DNA of 64,000 bases from contig NC_006049.2 in NCBI RefSeq assembly GCF_000006445.2, forward strand, positions 620,001 through 684,000. The letters run 5' to 3'. The stretch is from Debaryomyces hansenii CBS767 (Eukaryota > Ascomycota > Pichiomycetes > Serinales > Debaryomycetaceae). The position numbers and the translations under genes were made by a program. The notes beneath the pieces were generated by a model. It worked only from the letters and a program-made list of their open reading frames with translations. It searched no databases and had not been told where the DNA came from. Positions 1 to 9,130 of this stretch are shown here, one piece after another (position 1 is the first letter of the stretch; each line of letters opens with the position of its first letter).

Positions 1-975
1 ACCAGTTTTAAAGGATTATGTAGTGTTTTCGTCACCTCTGCATTCTCATTAGGTGGGACCGAATTCATCTCGTTGTCAGCTGCAGAACAGGAAAACCCAA
101 GACAATCTATTCCTGCTGCTTGTAAATTGGTTTTTTTCAGAATCACCGTTTTCTTCCTTGGTTCGTTGGCATTGGTTGGGTTGCTAGTTCCATATAACTC
201 CGACAAGTTAATGGGTTCTGGTGAATCTGGTACATCTCCATATGTAATTGCAGCCCAAATGCACGGAGTCAAAGTTATTCCTCATATCTTCAATGCGGTT
301 ATATTGGTGTCGGTCACGTCTGTGGCCACTGCCGCAATGTATTCGTCCACGCGGTTGTTACAATCGTTGGCCGAGCAAGGTTACGCTCCCCAATACCTCA
401 ACTACATCGATCGTGCCGGTAGACCATTGAGATGTTGGATTGTCACTATCTTGTCATCTTTTTTTGCATTTATTGCTACCTACAAGGACCAAGAATCCGT
501 CTTCACCTGGTTGTTGTCGATCTCAGCCTTGAGTTTCATTTTCACCTGGGCCAGTATTGATATATGTCACATTAGATTCAGAGCCGCTTTGAAGTACAAC
601 AACATACCGTTGAGCTCATTAGGTTACGTATCTAGTACCGGTACCATCGGCTCCTACATTTCCTTCATCCTCAACATTTTAATTCTTATTTGTCAGTTCT
701 GGGTCTCGTTGTTCCCCATTGGGGGCGACGGGTCTCCTAACGCTCTCTCATTCTTTCAAAATTACTTGGGTGCTGTTGTTTTGGTAATCTTCTACGTTGG
801 TCACAAGCTTTACACTAGAAACTGGAGCTTATATATCAAGGTGCAAGATATTGATATCGACGCCGATAGGACCATCTACGATCCCGAAATTTTGGAATTG
901 GAAAATCTTGAAAGCAAACAGCGCTTTAACAAGGCGCCCTTCTGGAAGAAGATCTTGATTTACTGCTTCGATTAG
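1..975 (+). CDS. Amino-acid permease, C-terminal part (cut by window start)
   Basis: The frame is open from base 1 to the TAG at 973-975, giving 324 residues of a plasma-membrane amino-acid/H+ symporter of the yeast AAT (APC superfamily) type. The first visible residues read GTEFISLSAAEQENPR, the conserved GTE...AAE...NPR signature of GAP1/AGP1-like permeases. Next come SPYVIAAQMHG, an LAEQGYAP loop and about six hydrophobic spans, then a charged cytosolic tail ending in a Trp/Lys/aromatic-rich stretch. The N-terminal half lies outside the window, so the true start is not seen; the TTG at 73 is not a start. Substrate range cannot be decided from the C-terminal half. Family assignment is firm, the specific orthologue is not. 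Confidence 0.9.
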   Translation, partial: TSFKGLCSVFVTSAFSLGGTEFISLSAAEQENPRQSIPAACKLVFFRITVFFLGSLALVGLLVPYNSDKLMGSGESGTSPYVIAAQMHGVKVIPHIFNAVILVSVTSVATAAMYSSTRLLQSLAEQGYAPQYLNYIDRAGRPLRCWIVTILSSFFAFIATYKDQESVFTWLLSISALSFIFTWASIDICHIRFRAALKYNNIPLSSLGYVSSTGTIGSYISFILNILILICQFWVSLFPIGGDGSPNALSFFQNYLGAVVLVIFYVGHKLYTRNWSLYIKVQDIDIDADRTIYDPEILELENLESKQRFNKAPFWKKILIYCFD

Positions 976-1148
976 ATCGCATTCTTGTTTATATCTTCGT
1001 TTACATCTTCATTTTCTTCATTACATGTACATTATAATATACACTCTGCAACATTTCTCGTATATTCTGGACGCGACACGCTTCTCCGATATCTGCGATG
1101 GACATTACACAAACTCGTCTTACCAAGATGAGCCCCGAATTCGCAAAT

Positions 1149-1180
1149 TCGGACTTATCGCTATACGGACATATCGCTAT
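1149..1180. repeat. Tandem 16-bp repeat in the HMX1 promoter
   Basis: Two directly adjacent 16-bp units, 1149-1164 and 1165-1180, read cggacttatcgctata and cggacatatcgctata and differ at one base. They sit just upstream of the TATA-like box at 1192 and about 90 bp before the HMX1 start, a position suited to a doubled transcription-factor site. No factor is identified. Confidence 0.75.
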
Positions 1181-1191
1181 AATTGGTCTTC

Positions 1192-1199
1192 ATATATAA
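1192..1199 (+). promoter_or_regulatory. TATA box of HMX1
   Basis: TATATAAG lies 67 bp upstream of the HMX1 ATG at 1266 and follows the tandem repeat. A TATA box fits a strongly regulated stress or iron-responsive gene. Inferred from motif and position only. Confidence 0.5.
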
Positions 1200-1265
1200 G
1201 AATGCATATCCCTACCAGTTTATTGATTAATTGTTTATCGATAAAAACAACAAATAAACATTAAA

Positions 1266-2144
1266 ATGTCAGCAGTTCAATCAGTCGGTGCTACTACCAA
1301 GTTAAATCAACACGAAATATTACCAGCTCCTTCAGATGTTGGAGCATTGGCCAACAGGATTAACCATGAAACCAAAGCATTACACAATAATATTAACAAG
1401 TTGATAACATTGAAGTTGGTATTGGCATACAGAGATTCGAGAATATACCGTCAGGGACTACAAAGTTTCTATCATGTTTTTGCTACGGTGGAAAGAAGTT
1501 TGATGAAGCAATTTGAAAAAGACGATGAGTGGACGGAGCTCTTGAAGCAAGTGTGGAAGCCGGAAATGGGCAGAACCGATAAGGCTGAACAGGATTTGAT
1601 GTTCTACTACGACGACAGAAGGGAAAAGTTTGAGAGTCCTATTATGAGTGAGCAGATCAAGTTTGTTGAACATATCCAGAAGGTAACAGCTGAAAAGCCA
1701 TATTTGTTTATAGCGTATTTACACGTTATGTACTTAGGGTTATTTGCCGGGGGCAGAATTATGAGATCGTCAATCTCTAGGGCCACCGGGTTGTTCCCAC
1801 AAAAGGATGGCTTAAAGCACGAGGACATCATCAGATTAGGGGCTAACTTCTACACCTTTGACGTCGCCGACGAAGATGCATTCAGATTAATCTACAAGAG
1901 GGACTACGAACTTGTGACCAGATCTGCCTTGACCGAAGAACAGAAGGTTGAAATCATCGAAGAATCCAAGTACATTTTTGCTCAAAACGCCAAATGTGTT
2001 TCCGAGATTGAACAACACAACATCGCGAGAATGTCCAAGAAATGGGCTTACATCGCTGCTACCAAGGGCTACTATGTCGTCTTAGCATTAGCTGCATTAT
2101 TGGTTTTATTCTACATCAGAAGAATCATCTTACACTTACTTTAA
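1266..2144 (+). CDS. HMX1: Heme oxygenase, ER-anchored
   Basis: Predicted 292-residue heme oxygenase, which degrades heme to biliverdin, CO and iron and serves iron recycling. The N-terminal region has ETKALHNNINK; His40 is in the position of the proximal heme ligand of the family. It is followed by the family's YRQGLQSFYHVFATVE stretch and a helical body containing GLFAGGRIM. The C-terminus has one hydrophobic span (about residues 268-287) and then a basic end, as in tail-anchored yeast Hmx1. The ATG has A at -3. The upstream region has a TATA box and a 32-bp tandem repeat. S. cerevisiae Hmx1 has a similar length (about 317 residues). Confidence 0.88.
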   Translation: MSAVQSVGATTKLNQHEILPAPSDVGALANRINHETKALHNNINKLITLKLVLAYRDSRIYRQGLQSFYHVFATVERSLMKQFEKDDEWTELLKQVWKPEMGRTDKAEQDLMFYYDDRREKFESPIMSEQIKFVEHIQKVTAEKPYLFIAYLHVMYLGLFAGGRIMRSSISRATGLFPQKDGLKHEDIIRLGANFYTFDVADEDAFRLIYKRDYELVTRSALTEEQKVEIIEESKYIFAQNAKCVSEIEQHNIARMSKKWAYIAATKGYYVVLALAALLVLFYIRRIILHLL

Positions 2145-2268
2145 TTCTAACCCCCTAGATATTCCATTACCAAATTCAGGGCTATTTTCTAGTTTATTTT
2201 GTATACTATACCGGACATTCTATATATTTAGAATATAATACACATTTATTGATAACTATTTTTAGACA

Positions 2269-2913
2269 TTAATCGCTTTCTTCCTCCTCCTCTTCCTCTT
2301 CTTCATCTATTTCAGCTTCATCGTCTTCAGACTCTTCTCTGGCTTCAGCGGCGACATCAGGGTCCAACTCGTTTGTCACTCCATCTGGGTGGTCCTTCTT
2401 CCAATTCTCAGCCCACGCAATCAATCGGTCAACGTTTTCATCCATTTCTTCTGCCGAATTGGACATAAGTTCTATCACAATTTCAGGGATATAAGATTCC
2501 CTTGCATCCTGTAAGATGACTTCCATAATTTCACAGTCCAAGTTCTCTTGTACCTTATTTTCCTTGTATCCTCTTTTGTTCAATCTATCGAACAATATCT
2601 TGTTGTCAGTTCTTAACACAACCACTAGATCAATTAATCTCTCAGGAAAAATGTCACAACAATGCCAGTCTACCAAAATTCCACCTTTCTCTAAATCTCC
2701 CTCTAATGAATCTAATAACTTGTCTTCATCTACGACCGATGTGTCTAACTTTTCATCGTAGCTTTCAATACATTTACGTTCCTTTGCTATATCACTGATT
2801 GAAAAATGCTTGTATGGTTCTTTTAATTGCGAAACCAAATTGGCTGCGTGCGAACTCTTCCCACATCCTGGGGTACCAGTGATTATTATATTTGGATATT
2901 CTCTTCTTGACAT
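2269..2913 (-). CDS. FAP7: Fap7-type adenylate kinase/NTPase of 40S maturation
   Basis: Predicted 214-residue P-loop NTPase of the hCINAP/Fap7 family, needed for late 18S rRNA maturation (Rps14 handover) and with adenylate kinase activity. The Walker A motif GTPGCGKSS is at residues 13-21. ILVDWHCCDIFPERLIDLVVVLR is the family's substrate-site core (quoted here in outline only), followed by the LNKRGYKENKVQENLDCE segment. The C-terminus is a long Glu-rich tail (about 20 acidic residues of the last 30), making it slightly longer than the 197-residue S. cerevisiae protein. It is divergent from CDC36, the same neighbour and orientation as in S. cerevisiae (YDL166C/YDL165W). Confidence 0.92.
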   Translation of the reverse strand: MSRREYPNIIITGTPGCGKSSHAANLVSQLKEPYKHFSISDIAKERKCIESYDEKLDTSVVDEDKLLDSLEGDLEKGGILVDWHCCDIFPERLIDLVVVLRTDNKILFDRLNKRGYKENKVQENLDCEIMEVILQDARESYIPEIVIELMSNSAEEMDENVDRLIAWAENWKKDHPDGVTNELDPDVAAEAREESEDDEAEIDEEEEEEEEESD

Positions 2914-3222
2914 TCTCCTCTCTTTTATTAGGGTGTATTACGTCTTCTTTAGCACCTATCTTAGTTATATAGGGATGAGGTTATAAATTTGATGCTTATC
3001 ACGTGATCCTAATTGAGTCGTGTAAAATCGTCAATATCATGAAGTTCAATTAGCTTGATGAATATAGCTAAACTTCAAAGGTAGAGACACCAAATATACA
3101 ATTATTTGAGAGCATAATCTATTAGTTAGCGAATATACCATTTGTTTATTACAATTCTTTGTGTTTTTTTGGTTTGAAATTGGACGGATTGGTAAAGAAA
3201 TACAACATATTAACAAAGCATA
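2914..3222. other. Divergent FAP7/CDC36 promoter spacer
   Basis: A 309-bp AT-rich spacer between two divergently transcribed genes. A CACGTGA motif, a Cbf1/bHLH-type E-box, lies at about 3000-3006 (atcacgtgatcc). No RNA gene or open frame of note was seen. Confidence 0.5.
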
Positions 3223-3853
3223 ATGCGTAAGTAGTTGATTAAATCTCTTCCACAAGAACTAATACTAACAACGGACTACAGCTATTTTACCACCAGGGTT
3301 ATCGCCGAATACATCTGTACAGGAACCTAGTGATGATATGGATAAATTTGGATTGAATGGGCTACTGTCGCTCGTCAAGATGGAACAAACAGACCAAACT
3401 GTATTTGCGATAGGACAAGATATAAATTTACTTGGATTGGACCTATCTACCGACTCGCAGATCTTGAAAAAGTTACCTTCGCCATGGGCCGAGACATCTA
3501 GGTCAGAAGTGGAGCCATATTTTACGTTGCCGCAATCTATCCATTCTGAGAATATCATACCTCCTCCAGAACCTTGTGACAGTAAGATACAATCATTTTC
3601 AGACGAAACATTGTTCTATATCTTCTACATGAAGCCTAGAGACACACTACAAGAATATGCGGCGCGCGAGTTAGTAGCAAGAAACTGGAGGTATCATAAA
3701 GATATACAAGTATGGTTAACTAAGGATAGTAATGTTGAGCCTGTTCTAATTAGCCAGGATGTCGAAAAGGGTGTATATATATTCTTTGACCCACATAACT
3801 GGGAAAAGATTAAAAAAGAATTTGTTCTACATTATTCTTCTGTACAAGCGTAA
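3223..3853 (+). CDS. CDC36: CCR4-NOT subunit Not2/Cdc36 (spliced)
   Basis: Join of 3223..3226 and 3282..3853 gives 191 residues, the length I recall for S. cerevisiae Cdc36. Not2 is a core scaffold subunit of the CCR4-NOT deadenylase/transcription complex. The mature N-terminus reads MPILPPGLSPNT. The body contains FAIGQDINLLGLDL, the hallmark of the NOT2/3/5 domain, then LFYIFYMKPRDTLQEYAARELVARNW and a VYIFFDPHNWEKIKKEF end. Exon 1 is only ATG plus C; the donor GTAAGT follows at once, the TACTAAC branch site is at 3263-3269 and the acceptor CAG ends at 3281. Without the intron the frame lacks a start before residue 38. Confidence 0.92.
3227..3281 (+). other. CDC36 intron (55 nt)
   Basis: GTAAGT donor at 3227, TACTAAC branch site at 3263-3269, CAG acceptor at 3279-3281. 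Removal joins ATGC to CTATTTTACC and restores the Not2 N-terminus in frame. The 55-nt intron interrupts the second codon. Confidence 0.9.
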
Positions 3854-3892
3854 TGTTTGACAATTATAGTAATAGAATTATATAGGTGTAAT

Positions 3893-4855
3893 TTATTCCT
3901 TTTGGTAGGTAACTTTGTCAACCTTGACTTCCCCATGAAAATATGTGTAAATATACAATGTACAAGTTGAATCATGTGTATCTAGTAAACAGAACGATGG
4001 TATAGAGGATGTCGACTCTTTGACTTCTTCTATTAGGTTTGTATCATCGGAATCGGAATCGTTAGCATCTTCCTTGTTCTTGTTCTTTTCTACCACGCCT
4101 TCGTTATCTTTTGAGTCCACGTTTTTTTGTTCACTAGGTTCTTTAACCTCTTCATGAGCACCCTCTTTGTTTTCTTGTTCATTACTCTCTATCTCATCCT
4201 TCTTGTCAGCATTATTTTCTTCGTCCTTCTTGGATTCTTCCTCTGCGATTTCTTTTTCCTTGCTTTCTTCCTTTGCGGGTTCAGAATTACCTTCCTTGGA
4301 GTCTTTTTGACTTTCTCCTTCCTCTTCTTCTTCTTCACTTTCATCTTCCTTTTCAGGCCAATCAAAGTTGTACGCTCCTGTGGCACTTCCTGGATTTATA
4401 AAAAACTTTCCATCCAAAGTATATGCTTCCACCTTATGAGTTCCACCCCAGATCAATATATCTACATCTATTTCTCTGGCCAATGTCAGTAATGCGAGAG
4501 GGTCGTTCTTGGGAACAACTAAATAACCATTTGTAAATCCGATTCTTAGATTGTCGTGCTGGATAATGTTATACGTGGGGACTTGACTTTCTTTACCATT
4601 CAATAATGCAATTTGCTGTGATAATATCTGTGAATTGTCAAACTCACCTCCTACCATATTGAATGATGGGGATAAATCGTATAGAAATTTTAATGTATCA
4701 TACGAGTTAGTTATGTTCCCTAAGCATAGAACTTTCGAAAGCTTATTATTAGTTGGAATTGTATTGGGATTTGGACAAAGCAATTTACGAAACTTCAATG
4801 GAAGCTCAAATGCCCTATCAGGAATATAGATATCTCCTATTGCTAATGTCAACAT
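3893..4855 (-). CDS. VPS29: Retromer subunit Vps29
   Basis: Predicted 320-residue Vps29, the metallophosphoesterase-fold subunit of retromer (Vps26-Vps29-Vps35), which recycles cargo from endosome to Golgi. I chose the ATG at 4855 because the family begins MLTLAIGDIYIPDRAF; an in-frame ATG at 4891 would add 12 residues. Visible conserved parts are GEFDN, VVPKNDPLALL, VDILIWGGTHKVEAY and FFINPGSATGAYN. The catalytic-type motifs are incomplete (GDxYIPDR, LGNIT), as in other Vps29 proteins. A Glu/Lys/Asp-rich insertion of about 115 residues separates the fold from its last strand (IPSFCLLDTHD...CTLYIYTYFHGEVKVDKVTY); S. cerevisiae Vps29 has a similar but shorter insertion. One in-frame CTG codes the residue after NDPLAL. 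Confidence 0.93.
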   Translation of the reverse strand: MLTLAIGDIYIPDRAFELPLKFRKLLCPNPNTIPTNNKLSKVLCLGNITNSYDTLKFLYDLSPSFNMVGGEFDNSQILSQQIALLNGKESQVPTYNIIQHDNLRIGFTNGYLVVPKNDPLALLTLAREIDVDILIWGGTHKVEAYTLDGKFFINPGSATGAYNFDWPEKEDESEEEEEEGESQKDSKEGNSEPAKEESKEKEIAEEESKKDEENNADKKDEIESNEQENKEGAHEEVKEPSEQKNVDSKDNEGVVEKNKNKEDANDSDSDDTNLIEEVKESTSSIPSFCLLDTHDSTCTLYIYTYFHGEVKVDKVTYQKE

Positions 4856-5017
4856 GATTAATTGGGTATCTAAATATGAGTATTTCCCCAAATGATAGTG
4901 GAATTGATATGCTCAGATTAATTTACCAGTTCGCGCACTACAGTCAGCATAGGAGATTAACTGAATTAAATAAATATCTAACAATAACAAGAAAATGATT
5001 AATTAAGAATTGTTGAC

Positions 5018-6559
5018 TTAGTGATCGGAAGTAATTTTTTGTAAAACTTGTGGATAGTTTCTGAAAATTTCATCAAATCTATCTCTATTGGTCATCTGGA
5101 AAACTTCTGGGTCCTTAGCTAAGGCAACGAAGAAAGTGGAAATACCAGACAGGATGACTGTTAAAGCAATACGAGTAATTTGACCGGAAATCAAGAAGGA
5201 GAAGGCGACAACTGGAGCGTAGAAAGTACCACTAGAATTGTAAGCAGGATCGGTGAACTTCAAGTAGAAATATGCGAGTAAAGCGACGACATAACCGACA
5301 AACATGGAGTACAAATTCAACGAGGTGTTAATGAAACAATCGTTGATTAAGGCATCCATACCCTTGAATCTGATCAAGTCGAAAGTATCTCTAGCAGATT
5401 TAAGGTAAGACTTACCGTACAAGGCAACGTAACAGTAGGCATAGTGGTTGAAATAACGGACAATCCAGTCAATGAAACCAAGAACAAAGTCCAAGATCAA
5501 GAATCCGCAGCCAGCACAGTTGTCACCAGAGCCGAACGCGTTTTGTTTCAAAATCTGAACAAAAGATCTAATCAATTGAATAATAGACACAATTAAAGAA
5601 CCAAAACAAACGGAACCAAAACAATAAGTCATTGCTCTCTTGAATGCTCCCAAGGCTGGGTGCTTAGGTTCACCCTGGTCAGAGTTAGACAAATAGTACC
5701 AAGTACCATATATACCAGCAATGGTTATGTGTATGACGTTCTTTATGACTTCAGAAATGTAGTAACCGGCGAAAAACACAAACACCAATACCCCGATCAA
5801 TTTGGACTGGGAACAACCCCCTCCAGCAACATCACATCCCTGCGAATCTGGATCGTACTTGACGTAAGTAGCAACAATAACAACTGAAAATAACGTACTG
5901 AATAACCCTGATACAATAATACCAATAAAGGAAGTTATCAAGGTCGATGGATACCGTTTCATTACATCAATGGTAATCTCCAAAACAGTGGCACTGAAAG
6001 GAATTCTATGTCTACAGGACCAGTAGCACCAGGCCGTAAACAAGGTAAATACCAAAAACACAATCGCAGCCGAGTAATAGTGGGCCACGAAATAGTAAAT
6101 ACATGTACCCAATCCAAGAATAATATTCAAGATTAACCCGGTGGTAATGAAAACCCGAGGTGCCATTCTAGCATATACTATAATCAATACCGATAAGACC
6201 ACCCCAACAACAATAATGAACCCGAACAAGATAATTGTATTGGTGTTCAAAGTAAACGTGTCAGTAGAATTATAAATTGAAGACCCCTGCAACCCATACG
6301 TTTTCTTCAAAGCATTCAAAGTAATCCCGGCAATGGCAATAAAACCAGCCACTGTTAACAAAAAAAACACGGTAAATGGCCAATCGTTCCATTTAGGTTT
6401 ATCAATCTTAAACGACTCCTCAAACTGTTGTGATGGTTGTGGTTGTTCCGCATAATATTTTTCCTGGTTGTTCTCTAAGTCTGGTTGGACATTGTGCACC
6501 TGTTCCTCTCCCTGGTAATTAGGTGGGTTTGGAGGAGGTGGGTAGTTATTATTACTCAT
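5018..6559 (-). CDS. PNS1: Choline-transporter-like membrane protein Pns1
   Basis: Predicted 513-residue plasma-membrane protein of the CTL/SLC44 family, similar to S. cerevisiae Pns1 (539 residues; transport function there unproven). A cytosolic N-terminus rich in Pro, Asn and Gln (about residues 1-55) precedes PKWNDWPFTVFFLLTVAGF and around ten hydrophobic spans. The family core is visible: YFNHYAYCYVALYGKSYLKSARDTFDLI, then GMDALINDCFINTSLN (outline of the CTL signature). A disulphide-rich loop CDVAGGGCSQ and GDNCAGCGFL lie between spans. The N-terminal PPPPNPPNY stretch could bind WW or SH3 domains (inference). Confidence 0.9.
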   Translation of the reverse strand: MSNNNYPPPPNPPNYQGEEQVHNVQPDLENNQEKYYAEQPQPSQQFEESFKIDKPKWNDWPFTVFFLLTVAGFIAIAGITLNALKKTYGLQGSSIYNSTDTFTLNTNTIILFGFIIVVGVVLSVLIIVYARMAPRVFITTGLILNIILGLGTCIYYFVAHYYSAAIVFLVFTLFTAWCYWSCRHRIPFSATVLEITIDVMKRYPSTLITSFIGIIVSGLFSTLFSVVIVATYVKYDPDSQGCDVAGGGCSQSKLIGVLVFVFFAGYYISEVIKNVIHITIAGIYGTWYYLSNSDQGEPKHPALGAFKRAMTYCFGSVCFGSLIVSIIQLIRSFVQILKQNAFGSGDNCAGCGFLILDFVLGFIDWIVRYFNHYAYCYVALYGKSYLKSARDTFDLIRFKGMDALINDCFINTSLNLYSMFVGYVVALLAYFYLKFTDPAYNSSGTFYAPVVAFSFLISGQITRIALTVILSGISTFFVALAKDPEVFQMTNRDRFDEIFRNYPQVLQKITSDH

Positions 6560-7053
6560 GTTTATAATTCAATTCAATAATCTTTGAATAAACTGAAATA
6601 ACTTACTAAAAAATAAAAATTATAGTTCCGAATTTCACCTTTAGACCATTAAAACTTCATAATAAACGGCTGTAGAGAGCTTATTGTGTTCCATGTGAGA
6701 TGATTGCGAATTTTTGCTCTCTTTCCAAATTCGTCACTATGATCACGTTTCATGCCCAGGTCATCACCAGCTTCGATTGTAGGGGATAAAATACCCGTCG
6801 CTAGGCTAACAGATACAGCACAAAATGGTTGTAATATTCACTGTGGGTCTAACGGGACCCTTTTGGATGTACAGGAGAAACATCAGAGTTCATTAATGGA
6901 TATGACTTGATGATTGCATTCTCGTTTTTGAGTCTGGTTGGGACCGTGGTGAAGCATCGTGCAGGGTGCAGGCTTCGCTGACCCGGCCAGTACATAGTTT
7001 TACAGAACAGGGAACTGTATATTTATTCGCTGAACAAAACTGTCAGTAATTTT
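6560..7053. other. Intergenic region upstream of PNS1 and the tRNA gene
   Basis: About 490 bp holding the PNS1 5' region and the upstream flank of tRNA-Glu. It is less AT-rich than other spacers. I see no open frame, RNA signature or repeat that I can name. Confidence 0.4.
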
Positions 7054-7125
7054 TCCGATATAGTGTAACGGCTAGCACGGTTCGCTTTCACCGAGCAAAC
7101 CCGGGTTCGACTCCCGGTATCGGAA
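7054..7125 (+). tRNA. tRNA-Glu (UUC anticodon), no intron
   Basis: The 72-nt gene folds as a standard cloverleaf. Acceptor arms TCCGATA (7054-7060) and TATCGGA (7118-7124) pair fully, with discriminator A at 7125. The anticodon stem GTTCG/CGAGC encloses the loop CTTTCAC with anticodon TTC at 7087-7089. The T-arm is CCGGG-TTCGACT-CCCGG, and that T-loop is a canonical B box. The first 20 bases match the S. cerevisiae tRNA-Glu(UUC) gene as I recall it, supporting Glu. No intron is present. A T-rich stretch follows immediately. Confidence 0.96.
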
Positions 7126-7128
7126 GAT

Positions 7129-7138
7129 TTTCTTTTTG
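7129..7138 (+). terminator. Pol III terminator of tRNA-Glu
   Basis: T-runs TTTTCTTTTT begin 4 bp after the discriminator base, a normal RNA polymerase III stop. Confidence 0.75.
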
Positions 7139-8172
7139 TTTTTGAAAAGCATTTTGTGTGATATTGATTACGACCACGGGCACAAATCTCCGAGTTCTTA
7201 CTACTACAGCTCCACTTTTTGACTTATGGCCGTCTACGCAACCTACCATTCTACACATATGCAAGAACAATGCATTTGTCAGCCCTGCCTGAAGCACTTC
7301 CAGACCACTCCTAGAACCACCCCCAGTTATATTTTTAACTGTGACGGACTTGTAGATCCTAGTCTATTCCTTTTGTGGAGAAGCCTCTACACCTAACCCT
7401 TGTTCTGGTTGTGACTTCGTCTACAACACAATACAGTGGGCGGTGGGCAAGGTTGTTACGTCTGTCTAGTTTTATTGTTAGTGGGTTTGTAGTGTAGTCA
7501 ATATTAGGTAGGCTATTGCTATTTTTTTAATTTTTGACAACTTTTACCTACTTTTGCTACTTTTGCTAATTCACCCTGGTGTGATTGTTCTTCAATTGCT
7601 ACAATTCACTGTTTTAAGTTTCTGTGTTAAGTTCCTTCTATCTCGATAACAAACTGCTACTGTATGCATGTAGACTAACAATCACCCACTTTATAGGATT
7701 GATTGGCTATTCTCCTCTAATCATTTGAATGACCTATTGTGCTCAGTCACCCCTATACGATGGTGTCACTAAAAATGAGCATGATAAGGGACTCCACAAA
7801 TTCCTTCCACTGGAATCCGCTGGAGTAGGTAATATATGCACCCCTTCCCCTAATAGGTTATTAATAAGGTTGGGTTGCATCTTTATCTTATCAGTGTGTG
7901 CCGCAGAATGTAGTACGATAGCAAGACAATTGAAAAAATACGGTACGGTGGTGTCCCCTCTCGTTAGGCTGATGGCAATCTAAAGTCGCACTCCGAGTCC
8001 CCGTATCACGGAGTCTCATGCTATACCATGATGGTGATTCGTACGTGATACAGAATTGGGGCCCAAACATTGATCTATTATCGTACTATAGAGGGGTGGC
8101 TTTGTGTAATCATTGTGTGGGAAATTTCACTGATTAGTCGATGCTCCATCTTCCAGTAAAGTCAGACGGTAC

Positions 8173-8180
8173 TATAAAAG
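8173..8180 (+). promoter_or_regulatory. TATA box of CIA30
   Basis: TATAAAAG lies about 160 bp upstream of the CIA30 ATG, a plausible distance for a yeast core promoter with a long 5' leader. Motif-based inference. Confidence 0.5.
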
Positions 8181-8335
8181 GGGACATTAGCCGGAAAATA
8201 ATAAATTCTGAATATTTTGGTCTAATTGATTATTAATTGTATTGGAAATAGGTACAGTTACAAGTTCATATATATATTCAACCAAGCAAACCCATTAATA
8301 CATTACAATCGTCAATTCTACATAAGCTATATTAA

Positions 8336-9130
8336 ATGTCATTAAGAACTTTAGGATTGAACTCCACATTCAGTCGTCTTTTTAATAAACCTGCAGATCT
8401 CACCAAAACCGTACTGACGGTATTGGACTTCAAAAATAATGCACAGACGTCGTTGGACAGCATTATGACGAGATGTGATCAGGAAATGGGAGGGTTTTCG
8501 TCGGTCAACTTCAATGTCGATCCCGTTTCAAAAGCGGGCCATTTTTACGGATACTTGAATTTGGATGTGCCTAAGGACCACCCAGAGGCCACCAGATCTG
8601 GTTACGCCATGTTTAGAACGCGGGACCAGAAGGATTCGTGGCTTTCGGGCAATAGCTACTGGGACTGGTCGCAGTACCAGGCGTTGGTCATGAGAATCAA
8701 GGGAGACCGGAGAAAGTACCTTGTTAACATCCAGGCTAACACACCATTGGTGACTGATTTGTTTCAGCACCGGTTATTTTTGCATCATCCTGGCGAATGG
8801 GAAACGGTGGTTATACCATTAAACGATTTTGTCATGACCAACTGGGGAGTAATTCAAGATGGAGGCGAGATGAACAAGTCAGAGGTGAAGACCATTGGAA
8901 TTGGCTTGTTAGATAAACAATACGGACCTTATTCGCTTTACGTTGACTGGATGAAGGTTATGACCGGCGTTGAGGTCGAGGCAGAGACCAGAAAGGCCAG
9001 ACAAGAGAAACTGTCCATTCACGGGCACGAATCACATACTACTGGCGGCGGAAACGTTACGACTGAACCTCATATCGGCGCTGCTCTCGGCTCACAAGGC
9101 AACGAGGACCCTAAGAACACAGTGTTCTAA
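8336..9130 (+). CDS. Complex I assembly factor CIA30 (NDUFAF1 type)
   Basis: Predicted 264-residue mitochondrial protein of the CIA30/NDUFAF1 family, which helps assemble the membrane arm of NADH:ubiquinone oxidoreductase. The N-terminus (MSLRTLGLNSTFSRLFNKP) is basic, hydroxylated and lacks acids, as a matrix presequence would. The CIA30 fold spans about residues 25-215: DQEMGGFSSVNF, then SGNSYWDWSQYQALVMRIKGD, the YLVNIQAN strand and YGPYSLYVDWMKV at the end. The tail is Gly/His-rich and may be disordered. Saccharomyces lacks complex I and this family, so the gene helps place the organism. One CTG codon occurs early (TKTVLTV, to be read as Ser). Confidence 0.88.
   Translation: MSLRTLGLNSTFSRLFNKPADLTKTVLTVLDFKNNAQTSLDSIMTRCDQEMGGFSSVNFNVDPVSKAGHFYGYLNLDVPKDHPEATRSGYAMFRTRDQKDSWLSGNSYWDWSQYQALVMRIKGDRRKYLVNIQANTPLVTDLFQHRLFLHHPGEWETVVIPLNDFVMTNWGVIQDGGEMNKSEVKTIGIGLLDKQYGPYSLYVDWMKVMTGVEVEAETRKARQEKLSIHGHESHTTGGGNVTTEPHIGAALGSQGNEDPKNTVF

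Larger units (their letters stand above)
7126..8335. other. Gene-poor region between tRNA-Glu and CIA30
   Basis: About 1.2 kb with no recognisable gene; it is the longest such stretch in the window. It is pyrimidine-rich and has a short repeat of tacttttgc around 7549-7566 and a weak 6-bp hairpin (7990-7995 with 8009-8014). Flanks of yeast tRNA genes often hold solo LTRs, but I could not find TG...CA ends with a target duplication. The last 200 bp are the CIA30 promoter. Confidence 0.45.

Noticed and set aside
1025..1264. 79-codon open frame before HMX1
   Set aside because: It covers the HMX1 TATA box and tandem repeat, has no similarity I recognise and ends just before the HMX1 start; it is promoter sequence.
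4127..4492. 121-codon frame antisense to VPS29
   Set aside because: Phe/Leu-rich shadow of the Glu/Lys-rich VPS29 insertion.
7729..7983. 84-codon open frame in the gene-poor region
   Set aside because: It has an ATG but no recognisable domain, signal peptide or codon bias. Kept only as part of an unexplained region.
6560..8335. Search for Ty-like LTRs around tRNA-Glu
   Set aside because: No TG...CA bounded element with a 5-bp target duplication could be matched by eye.
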